Notes: a model not told the origin generated them from the sequence alone. DNA of 64,000 bases from CAZCWX01 sp964502465 (GCA_964502465.1 CAZCWX010000076.1:1-64000), one strand, 5' to 3'. Numbered from the stretch's first letter, positions 35,561 through 44,558 are shown. A program made the numbers and translations.

Positions 35561-36533
35561 CTGACTGTTCCAGCATATAGGAGAGTTGCTCCACTTGAGG
35601 AAGGCCAAATTCCTCAGCAAAATAGAATGGTACGTATACGGTCGGCACCGATAGTGTCTTAAGGCGATGGAGATAGGGAGCCTGAACTTCTTTCAAGGTC
35701 GTTTCTGTTTGCGCATGTCTGAGGACGTGCTTGGCAAGCTGGCGATCCCGCGATCGAACAGACGCACCTATACGAATCCGCGCTAAGGCAGTGGAGGAAA
35801 GAGGGGTATGACGAACACGGTTGACGAATAACCGCCCGACAGGCAGGCCTAGATCAGTCCTGAGCTGGTGATACGCTTCGAGAGTTTCGCTCACTGCAAG
35901 TTCTTCTGGGACAGTCACCAGATTCATTACCGTCTTGCTGGGGTCGCTAAAGAGCGCCATAATGCGTTCAGCCTCACGGTGGACCATGCCGCTCCCAAAA
36001 GTATCGCGGGCTGCCCGAGGCATGCGCAGATATTGAAGACTGTGGCCAGTTGCTGGCATATCAACAATAAGGAGGTCCCAACGTGGCTGTAGGGTATCTT
36101 TCTCGTGTTTGCGCTCCTCGTACCAGATTTTTCCCATCGACAGTAATTCCCTGAGTCCTGGCGCTGCCGCCACAAAATACTGGTAGAGTCGGCTCTCAAG
36201 AATCATACGCAATAAGCGTTTGACTGGAAAAATAAGGCGCAGGTATTCTTCTAGGGCTGTTTGTCCGCTGACTGACAAAACAAAAAGTGTAGGAAAGACT
36301 GACTGCGGGTCGTCAGAGGGCTCACGGCGGACAGGCACGCCTAGCAACCGGGCGGCGCGCGTATTGCCCTCAAGTTCGATCAGGAGCGTTTTTTTTCCTT
36401 GTCGCGAGGCTGCTAAAGCAAGGGCAGTGGCAAGGATGGTCTTTCCTACTCCACCTTTGCCAACGAGGAAGAGCACACGTTTGGTGAACAATGTGTGAAG
36501 AGAAGAAATTGAGCAGCGACGATGGGGCTGCAC
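35538..36533 (-). CDS. ArsA-like ATPase (first of tandem pair)
   Basis: About 331 residues from the GTG at 36533, just past the fabH stop (GAGGTG overlap); the frame is open to 36581, so the start is uncertain. The Walker A motif VGKGGVGKTILATALA and the DMPATGHSLQYLRMP region place it in the ArsA/GET3 family. It precedes the second ArsA gene with a 23-base overlap. The role is unknown; these ATPases bind hydrophobic cargo or couple to membrane targeting. The location after fabH suggests a link to lipid metabolism. Confidence 0.75.
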   Translation of the reverse strand: MQPHRRCSISSLHTLFTKRVLFLVGKGGVGKTILATALALAASRQGKKTLLIELEGNTRAARLLGVPVRREPSDDPQSVFPTLFVLSVSGQTALEEYLRLIFPVKRLLRMILESRLYQYFVAAAPGLRELLSMGKIWYEERKHEKDTLQPRWDLLIVDMPATGHSLQYLRMPRAARDTFGSGMVHREAERIMALFSDPSKTVMNLVTVPEELAVSETLEAYHQLRTDLGLPVGRLFVNRVRHTPLSSTALARIRIGASVRSRDRQLAKHVLRHAQTETTLKEVQAPYLHRLKTLSVPTVYVPFYFAEEFGLPQVEQLSYMLEQSDEQTYPA

Positions 36534-36535
36534 CT

Positions 36536-37510
36536 CTACCACCGCACTACCGCAGCTCCCCAGGTCAGACCACCCCCACAAGCGTTTAACACAATAATGT
36601 CGTTTTCATGAATCTTGCCGTCACGCACGGCTTCATCCAAGGCGATAGGGATAGAAGCTGCTGAGGTATTCCCAAACTGCTGTACGTTGCAATACACCTT
36701 CTCCATGCCCAGGTGTAACCGATCAGCCACCGCTTGGATGATACGAAGATTTGCTTGATGAGGAATCATAAGGTGAACATCAGCAGGGGAAAGTCCGACC
36801 CGCTCTAAGGCTCTGCATGCAACATCGGAGAGGGCACGGACTGCCACTTTGAACAATTCCGGACCTTTCATTTGGATACCCCATTCTTTTGGATGGAATC
36901 CTTCTTGGTCCACAGCTTGACGTTGCCCTGTGCGGACGTACAACAATTGCCACAGTGCGCCGTTCGATTCGACTACCGTGCTCAGGAGGCCTCTTTCACC
37001 GGGTTGGTTGTCCAGCACGACCGCGCCAGCACCGTCGCCAAAGAGTACACACGTCGTACGATCTTGCCAGTTGACCATCGTGCTCAGTGCATCGGCGCCG
37101 ACCAAGAGCAGGCGTCCATACTCGCCACTTTTCATGTAGCTGTGCACAATGGACATGCCATAAACGAACCCCGCGCAGGCCGCATTCACATCAAATGCTG
37201 GGATATTCTCTACCCCCAGACGAGCTTGCAGCAAACAGGCTGTCGAAGGGAAAGCGTAGTCCCCAGATACAGTAGCGACGACAATGGCTTGTAAATCCTG
37301 CGCACTCAAGCCAGCTGTATCTAAGGCTTGTTGACTCGCGACGTGCATCAGGTCCAAGATATCTTCCCCATGCTTCATCACCCGCCGTTCGTGGATTCCA
37401 GTCCGGGCGACAATCCAGTCGTGGTTGGTATTTACCAACTTTTCCAGCTCCGCGTTGGTCAGACGAGTTGCAGGAATGGCGGAGCCAGTGCCGATAATAC
37501 GTGCGCCCAT
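36536..37510 (-). CDS. fabH: 3-oxoacyl-[ACP] synthase III (FabH)
   Basis: Initiating condensation of type II fatty acid synthesis from acyl-CoA and malonyl-ACP. From ATG 37510 (AAAGGG upstream) it is 324 residues with the complete Cys-His-Asn triad: C112 in NAACAGF, H251 in MIPHQANLRI, N281 in FGNTSAAS. GDGAGAVVL is present. It follows fabF on the same strand by 42 bases but without fabD, fabG, acpP or plsX between, unlike the usual cluster. Confidence 0.95.
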   Translation of the reverse strand: MGARIIGTGSAIPATRLTNAELEKLVNTNHDWIVARTGIHERRVMKHGEDILDLMHVASQQALDTAGLSAQDLQAIVVATVSGDYAFPSTACLLQARLGVENIPAFDVNAACAGFVYGMSIVHSYMKSGEYGRLLLVGADALSTMVNWQDRTTCVLFGDGAGAVVLDNQPGERGLLSTVVESNGALWQLLYVRTGQRQAVDQEGFHPKEWGIQMKGPELFKVAVRALSDVACRALERVGLSPADVHLMIPHQANLRIIQAVADRLHLGMEKVYCNVQQFGNTSAASIPIALDEAVRDGKIHENDIIVLNACGGGLTWGAAVVRW

Positions 37511-37552
37511 GCACAAACCCTTTCTCTGTGTTGAAGTGGACTGCTGCGGGCT

Positions 37553-38803
37553 CTATTCGACCCACTTGCGAAACACTAAGCAGGCGTTAGTGCCGCCGAA
37601 ACCAAACGAGTTGGATAAGGCAACACGAATAGAAGCTCGGCGAGCGACGTTCGGTACATAGTCCAGGTCACAGGCTGGATCTGGCTCTTCATAGTTGATC
37701 GTTGGGGGAAGACACTCATGATAGAGGGCAAGGGCTGAGTAGACTGCTTCTACCCCCCCAGCGGCGCCAAGCAGGTGACCGGTCATGGATTTGGTTGAGC
37801 TCACGGCTAAGCGTCCAGCATGCTCTCCAAACACGCATTTGATCGCGTGAGTTTCGGTCGCATCATTGTAAGGAGTCGAGGTGCCATGGGCATTAATGTA
37901 ATCCACCTCAGTCGGATGAACGCCGCCACTCCGGAGAGCCATCCGCATACACCGCACGGCGCCTTCTCCATCTGGGGAGGGCGCGGTAATGTGGTATGCA
38001 TCGCCGTTGGCACCATACCCGATCACCTCAGCATAAATCCTGGCTCCACGGCTCTTGGCATGCTGCAATTCTTCAAGCACAATGATCCCCGCACCTTCAG
38101 CCATGACGAACCCATCACGGTTCCGGTCAAACGGACGGCTGGCTTTTTCGGGCTCCTCATTATGCGATGATACTGCCTTCATAGCAATGAACCCCCCCAA
38201 CCCCAATGGAGTCAACGCGGCCTCCGCACCGCCTGCGATCATAGCGTCCTGCTCGCCGAGCCGGACAAGGCGAAATGCCTCTCCAATAGCATGTGCCCCT
38301 GAGGAGCATGCACTCGTCGGCGTGTAATTAATCCCTTTTGCTCCGTAGTGGATGGCGATCTGCCCAGGCGCAAGGTTGGCAATGAGCTTCGGAATAAAAA
38401 ATGGCGAAACTTTTTTCAGTCGGGTCTCTAGAAACAATTTGTGATATTCTTCAATGCTTGACAGGCCGCCAATCCCCACACCCACGATGACTCCGACCAT
38501 ATCCTCATTGTCTGGCGTAATCGGGAGGCGTGCTTCATCCATCGCCATCCGTGCAGCAGCTACGGCATATTGGATGAAGGGATCCATCTTCTTGATCTCT
38601 TTTTTCTCAATAAAGTCCTCTGGATGAAAGTCTTTCACCTCGCCAGCAATACGGGTGGGGAAATCGGATACATCAAAGCGGGAGATGGGGCTAATGCCGG
38701 AACGGCCCTCTAGCAGGGCATGCCAGTTTGTCTCCACCCCAATACCAAGAGGGGTCACCAGCCCCATGCCGGTGATCACGACACGGCGGCGCTCGTCTTT
38801 CAT
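37553..38803 (-). CDS. fabF: 3-oxoacyl-[ACP] synthase II (FabF)
   Basis: Elongating ketosynthase of type II fatty acid synthesis. 416 residues with the Cys-His-His triad: C166 in TPTSACSSGAH, H306 in NAHGTSTPYND and H343 in KSMTGHLLGAAGG (K338 nearby). AGGAGGAAT precedes ATG 38803, a near-ideal ribosome binding site. It begins an operon with fabH and the two ArsA-like ATPases. Confidence 0.96.
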   Translation of the reverse strand: MKDERRRVVITGMGLVTPLGIGVETNWHALLEGRSGISPISRFDVSDFPTRIAGEVKDFHPEDFIEKKEIKKMDPFIQYAVAAARMAMDEARLPITPDNEDMVGVIVGVGIGGLSSIEEYHKLFLETRLKKVSPFFIPKLIANLAPGQIAIHYGAKGINYTPTSACSSGAHAIGEAFRLVRLGEQDAMIAGGAEAALTPLGLGGFIAMKAVSSHNEEPEKASRPFDRNRDGFVMAEGAGIIVLEELQHAKSRGARIYAEVIGYGANGDAYHITAPSPDGEGAVRCMRMALRSGGVHPTEVDYINAHGTSTPYNDATETHAIKCVFGEHAGRLAVSSTKSMTGHLLGAAGGVEAVYSALALYHECLPPTINYEEPDPACDLDYVPNVARRASIRVALSNSFGFGGTNACLVFRKWVE

Positions 38804-39051
38804 ATTCCTCCTGTCCTTGTCTGCCTGTCGCTCAAGGAATTTGTGTATCTTAATGACTCTATTTCTTAACTGTCAACCACCGTTTTTACGTGGGTAGGAC
38901 CGCTCTCTTCCTGTATCCAACCCACCACAATCCGAGATACGCGAGCGCTCTTACCGTGCCTAGCGCAAAGAAAGACGGCAATCCTGCTATACTTGTTTCT
39001 CATTGAGGGGCACGTTGACCGCCTCTGGAAAATGCTCTAGCGTTGCGGAGC

Positions 39052-39945
39052 ATGTCAGGACGAACCTTGCTTCCCTTGTGCAGCGTTGCCCTCCTCCTTC
39101 TTGGAGGGTGCTCCTCAACCGTACAACGTCTCTCGGCGAAGGAATACTACACCCAGGCGGACGAAGCGTTTACCAAAGAGGACTTTACCACTGCTGCGGA
39201 CCAGTACCGTGAGTTACTGGATCAATATCCTCTGAATCCATACGCTGAAGAGGCTCAACTAAAAATTGCCTATTCGTACTATCTTGATAAAAAGTACACA
39301 GAAGCCATTGCGGCATTCGGTGACTTCGAACGAGCTTTCCCAACCAGCCAACACCTGCCTTTTGTCGAGTATTACCGCGGCATGTGTTACCTGGAACAGA
39401 TGCGCTCAATCGATCGTGACCAGAGTGTCACAGAAAAAGCTCATGATTTTTTCAAAGCGGTAGTCGAACGTTTCCCTGAAAGCTCTTTTGCCCCTCTGGC
39501 TGAAGAGAAAATCGCAGTGTGTCGGGAAGCAATGGCAGAAAACGAGCTGTACGTGGCGCAATTCAGTGAAAGAATTGGCAACCTGTTAGCTGCCAAAGCG
39601 CGGTTGCGCACCATCGTTGAGAAATACCCTGAAACCAAAGTGACGGCTGACGCCTTGGCTCGTCTGGAAATTATTCTCACTTGGGAAGGCAGCACCGAGC
39701 TGGCAGGGTTAGCGGCGAAGGCATTGGCAGTGCGGCGGTCGACCCAGCCAGCAATAGAACACACTACCGTGGCTTCACTCGATACCCAGGAGCTTCCTGC
39801 GCCAGGTGTTGACCCACTGCTGTTATTAGTGACTGAACTCAAAAAGCAAGAAGAACGAGAAAGAGCGCAAATTCCGGGGACTATTAGGACTGGATCCACA
39901 GGTAAGGAATTTGGAGAAGAAGATGGCGAGGGATATGAAGAGTGA
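39052..39945 (+). CDS. bamD: Outer membrane protein assembly factor BamD (YfiO-type lipoprotein)
   Basis: About 297 residues. The start ATG 39052 (CGGAG upstream) gives a signal peptide ending in the lipobox LLLGGC with lipidated C20, followed by tetratricopeptide repeats of the BamD type (AKEYYTQADEAFTKEDFTTAADQYRELLDQYPLNPYAEEAQLKIAYSYYLDKKYTEAIAAFGDFERAFPTS). BamD binds BamA and promotes beta-barrel insertion. The C-terminus has an acidic low-complexity tail. Divergent from fabF; ends with a good terminator. Confidence 0.92.
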   Translation: MSGRTLLPLCSVALLLLGGCSSTVQRLSAKEYYTQADEAFTKEDFTTAADQYRELLDQYPLNPYAEEAQLKIAYSYYLDKKYTEAIAAFGDFERAFPTSQHLPFVEYYRGMCYLEQMRSIDRDQSVTEKAHDFFKAVVERFPESSFAPLAEEKIAVCREAMAENELYVAQFSERIGNLLAAKARLRTIVEKYPETKVTADALARLEIILTWEGSTELAGLAAKALAVRRSTQPAIEHTTVASLDTQELPAPGVDPLLLLVTELKKQEERERAQIPGTIRTGSTGKEFGEEDGEGYEE

Positions 39946-40022
39946 GTTGACACTCCAGGAAATTTTCGCTAGCCTTGCAAGGACTTAGGCCTGATAGCAT
40001 CAAAGAAAACGACGCTCTCCTT

Positions 40023-40051
40023 AGCCTCTTTCTCATCAGGAAGGGGCTTTT
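40023..40051 (+). terminator. Rho-independent terminator after bamD
   Basis: A 10-base stem with two G-U pairs, AGCCTCTTTC (40023-40032) and GGAAGGGGCT (40039-40048), six-base loop, then TTTTCATTTT. It separates bamD from the sulfur block starting at 40070. Confidence 0.65.
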
Positions 40052-40069
40052 CATTTTCATGATAGGACC

Positions 40070-40822
40070 ATGAATACTGTTAAGGCAGAAACTAATTCTC
40101 GCTTGCAAAGTGGGAAAGTCCTCGTAGTCGGTGTAGGGGGATTGGGCTCTCCCGCGGCTTTGGCACTTGCCGTTGCGGAGGTTGGAGTAATTGGCTTAGT
40201 CGATCCCGATACGGTTGAATTATCTAATCTTCAGCGCCAGATTCTTTATGCCACATCGGACTTAGGAAAATCAAAGGTTGCGTCGGCACGCGAGAAGCTC
40301 CTGCGGATTAATCCGCAGGTTGTTGTGCAGGCTCATCACGAGCGGCTACATCCAGGCAATCTTCTACAGCTTTTTCTGCCATACGACTTCATTATTGATG
40401 GGACAGATAGTGTGGCGACCAAGTTTCTTATTAATGACGGTGCAGTATTGATGGGAAAACCCTTTTCCTATGGAGGTATCGTACAATTTCATGGCCAGAC
40501 TCTGACTGTGTTGCCAGGACAGAGTGCCTGTCTTCGCTGCCTTTTTCCTGTTCCTCCAGACCCAGACGAGATCCCAACCTGCCAGGAAAGCGGAATTCTT
40601 GGGAGTCTTGCTGGCACCCTAGGGTTCATGCAAGCAAATGAGGCAGTGAAGTACCTGAAAGGGCAAAATGATCTGCTCACTAACCGCTTGCTGACTTATG
40701 AAGCGCAGGCGCTACGCTGGCGAATGGTGACTGTCCAACGGAACCCGCGCTGCCCTGTGTGTAGTCCGGTCCCCACTATTACGAGGCTACATCTCGAAGA
40801 TCCGCAACAATCTGGAAATTAA
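40070..40822 (+). CDS. ThiF/MoeB-like adenylyltransferase lacking the N-terminal arginine-finger segment
   Basis: A 250-residue E1-like activating enzyme for a ubiquitin-like sulfur carrier. GVGGLG (21-26), DPDTVELSNLQRQ (45-57, including R56), DGTDS near residue 110 and the Cys at 171 form the adenylation site. The zinc cysteines are C154/C157 and C228/C231. The N-terminal segment normally present in MoeB/ThiF (RYxRQ, with the Arg that reaches the partner's ATP) is missing: the protein starts about twenty residues later. The second ThiF-like gene at 43806 has this segment but no nucleotide site, so the two may form a heterodimer. Confidence 0.85.
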   Translation: MNTVKAETNSRLQSGKVLVVGVGGLGSPAALALAVAEVGVIGLVDPDTVELSNLQRQILYATSDLGKSKVASAREKLLRINPQVVVQAHHERLHPGNLLQLFLPYDFIIDGTDSVATKFLINDGAVLMGKPFSYGGIVQFHGQTLTVLPGQSACLRCLFPVPPDPDEIPTCQESGILGSLAGTLGFMQANEAVKYLKGQNDLLTNRLLTYEAQALRWRMVTVQRNPRCPVCSPVPTITRLHLEDPQQSGN

Positions 40823-40827
40823 TTGTG

Positions 40828-40852
40828 CAGCTAGAGGACAGATCTCTAGCTG
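40828..40852. repeat. Hairpin between thiF-like gene and thrC
   Basis: CAGCTAGAG (40828-40836) and CTCTAGCTG (40844-40852) form a perfect 9-base stem with a 7-base loop, without a T-tract, 21 bases before the thrC start. It could dampen read-through or stabilise the transcript; evidence is structural only. Confidence 0.5.
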
Positions 40853-40873
40853 CTGCATAGCAGAGGAGCCGGT

Positions 40874-42148
40874 ATGAGCAATATTAGTGGATTGACCTGC
40901 CGTGAATGTGGGCAGGAGTATCCCGTGGCCCCGTTACATGTATGTGAGACCTGTTTTGGTCCGCTCGAAGTGGTATACGACTATGACAGTATTCGCCATC
41001 GATTGACCCGAGATCTCATTCAATCTCGCTCACCTTCAATCTGGCGCTACCGTGAACTGCTGCCAATCAGTGAAGAGCCGAAGATCGGCTTGTATAGCGG
41101 TTTTACCCCGTTAGTGAAGGCTGATCGGCTTGCCGCACATCTCGGGGTCAAAGATCTGTATGTGAAAGACGACTCGGTGAACCATCCCACCTTCTCGTAC
41201 AAGGATCGGGTCGTTGCGGTGGCAATCTCTAAGGCTGTGGAATTTGGCTTTGACACTGTTTCCTGTGCCTCGACAGGAAACCTGGCAAATTCTGTCTCGG
41301 CACACGCTGCACGAGCAGGTCTCCGTTGTTTTATTTTTATTCCTGCGGACCTCGAGCAGGGGAAAATCATTGGCTCGACGATCTATGGCCCTCGTGCGGT
41401 GAGTATTCGTGGCAATTATGATGATGTGAATCGCCTTTGCAGTGAGATAGCAGATAAATATGGCTGGGCCTTTGTCAACATCAACGTTCGTCCCTATTAC
41501 ACTGAAGGGGCAAAAACCTATGGGTTCGAAATTGCTGAACAACTCGGCTGGCAGCTCCCTCAGCACGTCGTCGTCCCTACTGCCGGAGGAACGATACTTC
41601 CTAAGATAGCGAAAGCATTTGAAGAGCTTAAAAAAGTCGGTCTTGTAGACAGTGGGCAGTCCCCAAAGATCTACAGTGCTCAAGCCGCTGGCTGTGCACC
41701 TGTGATTCAGGCGCTCCATAAAGGGACAGACCTGATTGCCCCAGTCAAGCCCAATACCATTGCCAAGTCGATCGCTATTGGCAACCCAGCCGATGGCTAC
41801 TATGTCCTACGTGCGGTGCGCGATTCGGGCGGTTGGGGTGAGGCAGTGACTGACGAGGAAATCATTGCAGGAATTCAGTTGCTCGCCCGGACTGAAGGAA
41901 TTTTTACTGAACCAGCTGGTGGGACAACTGTGGCGGTTACCAAGAAACTCATCGAACAAGGCCGCATTCCGCGAACTGAGTCGATTGTCATCTGTATTAC
42001 GGGAAATGGTTATAAGACGCTCGAGGCTGTCGTCAATAACGTTGATTGCCCTCGTCTCATTAATGCCCGCTTGCAGGAGTTCGATGAACTGTATCGCTCT
42101 TTCTCTCCGCCTACTTCCTCACTGGCGACGCAGGATCACCTACACTAA
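40874..42148 (+). CDS. thrC: Threonine synthase
   Basis: A 424-residue PLP enzyme making threonine from O-phosphohomoserine. The N-terminus carries a zinc-ribbon-like pair (C9/C12 and C24/C27), then YSGFTPLVKADRLA, K110 in NHPTFSYKDR as the PLP lysine, CASTGNLANSVSAHAARAGL, and the phosphate loop GGTILPKI. The C-terminal part contains the EPAGGTTVAV and VICITGNGYK segments. It lies between two sulfur-carrier genes, an arrangement also seen in other bacteria and perhaps linked to homoserine-phosphate use. No hom or thrB is in the window. Confidence 0.93.
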   Translation: MSNISGLTCRECGQEYPVAPLHVCETCFGPLEVVYDYDSIRHRLTRDLIQSRSPSIWRYRELLPISEEPKIGLYSGFTPLVKADRLAAHLGVKDLYVKDDSVNHPTFSYKDRVVAVAISKAVEFGFDTVSCASTGNLANSVSAHAARAGLRCFIFIPADLEQGKIIGSTIYGPRAVSIRGNYDDVNRLCSEIADKYGWAFVNINVRPYYTEGAKTYGFEIAEQLGWQLPQHVVVPTAGGTILPKIAKAFEELKKVGLVDSGQSPKIYSAQAAGCAPVIQALHKGTDLIAPVKPNTIAKSIAIGNPADGYYVLRAVRDSGGWGEAVTDEEIIAGIQLLARTEGIFTEPAGGTTVAVTKKLIEQGRIPRTESIVICITGNGYKTLEAVVNNVDCPRLINARLQEFDELYRSFSPPTSSLATQDHLH

Positions 42149-42279
42149 CGGAGAAAAGGGCTTTCTCAGTCGATTATGTCCAAGAAAGACGAGGCAACGA
42201 AGAGCCCCCATAAGGGTGGTTGCCAGAGTAGAGGAAAATCGCCACAGTAAAAACGATTTCCCGTAAGGAGGTGCTAGGC

Positions 42280-42555
42280 ATGAGTGTTCAGGTGCGGGTG
42301 CCGACCCCGCTGCGTCGCTTCACCGGCGGTGCTGAAGAAGTGACTGTCAACGGAACGACTGTGGCCGCTTTAGTAGATGATTTAGAGAGCAATCATCCTG
42401 GTATGAAAGAACGTATCTGCGATGAGGAAGGGAAAGTTCGTCGTTTTGTCAATATCTTCGTCAATGGTGATGATATCCGCTTTCTCAATAATCTTGACAC
42501 TCCGGTGAAAGATGGGGACGAGGTGTCGATTGTTCCTGCTATCGCTGGGGGATAA
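42280..42555 (+). CDS. MoaD/ThiS/CysO-like sulfur carrier protein
   Basis: A 91-residue ubiquitin-like sulfur carrier ending in the Gly-Gly needed for C-terminal adenylation and thiocarboxylate formation (AIAGG). The fold signatures RVPTPLRRFTGG and VPAI are present. AAGGAGG lies eight bases before the ATG. It lies directly upstream of cysM, which matches the CysO-CysM pair of mycobacteria, where CysO-thiocarboxylate donates sulfur to make cysteine. The E1-like proteins of this cluster are its probable activators. The Mec-type JAMM protease that releases cysteine from CysO is not in the window. Confidence 0.85.
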   Translation: MSVQVRVPTPLRRFTGGAEEVTVNGTTVAALVDDLESNHPGMKERICDEEGKVRRFVNIFVNGDDIRFLNNLDTPVKDGDEVSIVPAIAGG

Positions 42556-42558
42556 GGG

Positions 42559-43545
42559 ATGTCCCTTTTACCGATACGGGGTGAAGGATTTCCGCCGCCG
42601 GAGTCGCAGCGAGTCCCTTCTGTCTTGCATTTGGTAGGGAATACCCCTCTTCTAAGAATCTCTAAAATAGCCACAGGCCTCTCCCCCCGAGTCCAGGTTT
42701 TTACCAAGCTTGAAGGCTTCAATCCTGGGGGATCTGTAAAAGACCGGCCAGCTCTACAGATGGTAGCAGAAGGACTACATACTGGTTCGCTTGCTCCGGG
42801 GAAGACCATTCTCGAATCCACTTCAGGCAATACCGGAATAGCCTTAGCAATGATTGGTGCTGTGCTCGGCTACCCGGTCGAGCTGGTCATGCCGGCAAAT
42901 GTCAGCGTGGAACGCAAAAAGATTATCGCGGCATATGGGGCGCGCATGATCTTTAGTAATCCCTTGGAAGGGTCAGACGGGGCAATTCGGCTGTGCCGCC
43001 AACTTCTTCATGAAACGCCTGATCGATACTTCAAGCCAGATCAATATTTTAATGAGGCAAACCCACTCGCTCACTACGAAACCACAGGACCAGAGATCTG
43101 GTATCAGACCGAGGGGCAAGTGACCCACTTCGTTGCAGGCATTGGCACAGGTGGGACGATCATGGGGGCCGGTCGCTACCTTAAGGAGAGGAGCCAACAA
43201 GTTCAGGTCATTGCGGTCGAGCCTGATGATGCCTTTCATGGCCTAGAAGGACTGAAACACATGGCTAGCTCTATTGTCCCTGGGATCTACCATGAAGAAA
43301 AACTTGACCGTAAAATTCCAGTTTCTACGGAAAACGCCTATGATACGGTCTACCGGCTAGGGCGAGAAGAGGGGATACTGGTGGGCCAGTCCTCAGGAGC
43401 AGCACTTTGGGCTGCGCTCAAAGTGGCGCGTGAACTTGAGGAGGGTGTAGTGGTAACCCTATTCCCTGACTTCGGTGATAAATACCTGAGCACCACCCTG
43501 TGGGTCGGCTGGAAGGAGTTGAATAAAAAAGCCCAAACCGTATAA
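42559..43545 (+). CDS. cysM: Cysteine synthase (CysM/CysK family)
   Basis: A 328-residue PLP enzyme with a fold-type II core: LVGNTPLLRISKI, PLP lysine K61 in NPGGSVKDRPAL, and TSGNTGIALAM. GIGTGGTIMGAGRYLKE is the phosphate-binding loop. It lies three bases after the carrier gene. Substrate may be O-phosphoserine or O-acetylserine with CysO-thiocarboxylate as sulfur donor, by analogy with mycobacterial CysM; this is inferred from synteny. Confidence 0.9.
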   Translation: MSLLPIRGEGFPPPESQRVPSVLHLVGNTPLLRISKIATGLSPRVQVFTKLEGFNPGGSVKDRPALQMVAEGLHTGSLAPGKTILESTSGNTGIALAMIGAVLGYPVELVMPANVSVERKKIIAAYGARMIFSNPLEGSDGAIRLCRQLLHETPDRYFKPDQYFNEANPLAHYETTGPEIWYQTEGQVTHFVAGIGTGGTIMGAGRYLKERSQQVQVIAVEPDDAFHGLEGLKHMASSIVPGIYHEEKLDRKIPVSTENAYDTVYRLGREEGILVGQSSGAALWAALKVARELEEGVVVTLFPDFGDKYLSTTLWVGWKELNKKAQTV

Positions 43546-43559
43546 CGCAGAGGGGAGTC

Positions 43560-43796
43560 ATGAAAGAGAAATTTTATTTGACCTACCCTCCCGCCCTGGT
43601 CAAGGAACCTATCATTTACCTTGTCGGGAAAAAATTTAATGTGATTACGAACATTCGTGGAGCCAACATTTCGAACGATCTCGGCCTCGTTGCGTTGGAA
43701 ATAGAAGGGCCGCAACTGGAGATTGACAACGCAGTGTCTTGGCTGCGATCCCAAGGGATCACGGTTGAGCCTATTGAGAAAAATGTCATCGAATGA
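43560..43796 (+). CDS. NIL domain protein
   Basis: A 78-residue ferredoxin-fold domain (NIL family) with LTYPPALVKEPIIYLVGKKFNVITNIRGANISNDLGLVALEIEGP. NIL domains are usually appended to methionine ABC transporter ATPases or found near sulfur genes, where they sense amino acids. Its position between cysM and the second ThiF-like gene suggests sensing of a sulfur amino acid or interaction with the carrier. GAGGGGAGTC precedes the ATG. Confidence 0.85.
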   Translation: MKEKFYLTYPPALVKEPIIYLVGKKFNVITNIRGANISNDLGLVALEIEGPQLEIDNAVSWLRSQGITVEPIEKNVIE

Positions 43797-43805
43797 CTGA
43801 TACTG

Positions 43806-44558
43806 ATGCTTTCTGACCGCCAGATTGAGCGTTACAGTCGCCAGATTATCCTCCCTCAGGTCGGTGGCAAGGGCCAAGAAGCCCTCCTGCGCTCCAGCGT
43901 CCTGGTGAACGAGAGCGGGCTGTTGCAGACCTCCAGTTTATTGTACCTTGCTGCGGCTGGAGTGGGGAAAGTTGGGATCATGTCTAAGCTGTGTCCAGAT
44001 CTTTTTTCTTCCCTTGCTGTTTTTTCAGATCTGAACCCAGACTGTCAGGTTGTGATGCACGACGAAACAGAGACCGTCGACCTCAAACAATTGGTACAAA
44101 AGTACGATATAATACTGTCACCTCCTGATACTCGACTGCATGCGATCTGTTATGAATTATGTTGTCCTTTTCTCTGTGCGGCGATGACCAGCTCGCATGG
44201 CTGGTTATTCTCTTCCCTGGGATATCAGCCTGATTGGCCTTGTCTCCACTGTCTCCCTCCGCAGTTTTCTGAGAACCCTATCGATTCCTTTGTCAATGAG
44301 CGTTCTCTGCAGCAAGAAAAAGGGGAAGCGTTCACCAACCTTGCCCCCAATATCTCTGCGAACTTTTTAGCAAGCTGGTCGCCAATGGCCATGTTCTTTG
44401 GAGCTTTGCAGGCCACTGAAGCACTGAAGCTGCTTCTTGGGCTGAATCAGACATTGGCTAGAAAACTATGGCAGTGCCATTTTACCCCCTTATATTTCTC
44501 TGAGCATCTGATAGAAAAGAAGCCTCAGTGTCCTCTGTGTGGAAAACCCTCCTTTTAG
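43806..44558 (+). CDS. Degenerate ThiF/MoeB-like protein with arginine-finger segment but no nucleotide site
   Basis: A 250-residue E1-like homologue. The N-terminus RYSRQIILPQVGGKGQEALLRSSVLV is nearly canonical, with the finger Arg at R12. Where GxGGxG should follow it reads NESGLL (35-40); the D-x-D-x-V...SNLQRQ block is gone and CTDN is replaced by SPPDT. The zinc cysteines are kept (C146/C149 and C242/C245), as is the terminal helix GALQATEALKLLLG. It therefore cannot adenylate a carrier alone but should still dimerise. It is ten bases after the NIL gene, in the cluster with the complementary ThiF-like protein at 40070. Confidence 0.85.
   Translation: MLSDRQIERYSRQIILPQVGGKGQEALLRSSVLVNESGLLQTSSLLYLAAAGVGKVGIMSKLCPDLFSSLAVFSDLNPDCQVVMHDETETVDLKQLVQKYDIILSPPDTRLHAICYELCCPFLCAAMTSSHGWLFSSLGYQPDWPCLHCLPPQFSENPIDSFVNERSLQQEKGEAFTNLAPNISANFLASWSPMAMFFGALQATEALKLLLGLNQTLARKLWQCHFTPLYFSEHLIEKKPQCPLCGKPSF

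Noticed and set aside
34274..36533. Arsenic export function for the ArsA-like pair
   Set aside because: No arsB, arsR or arsC nearby and the genes are joined to fab genes; tandem ArsA-like pairs have other roles.
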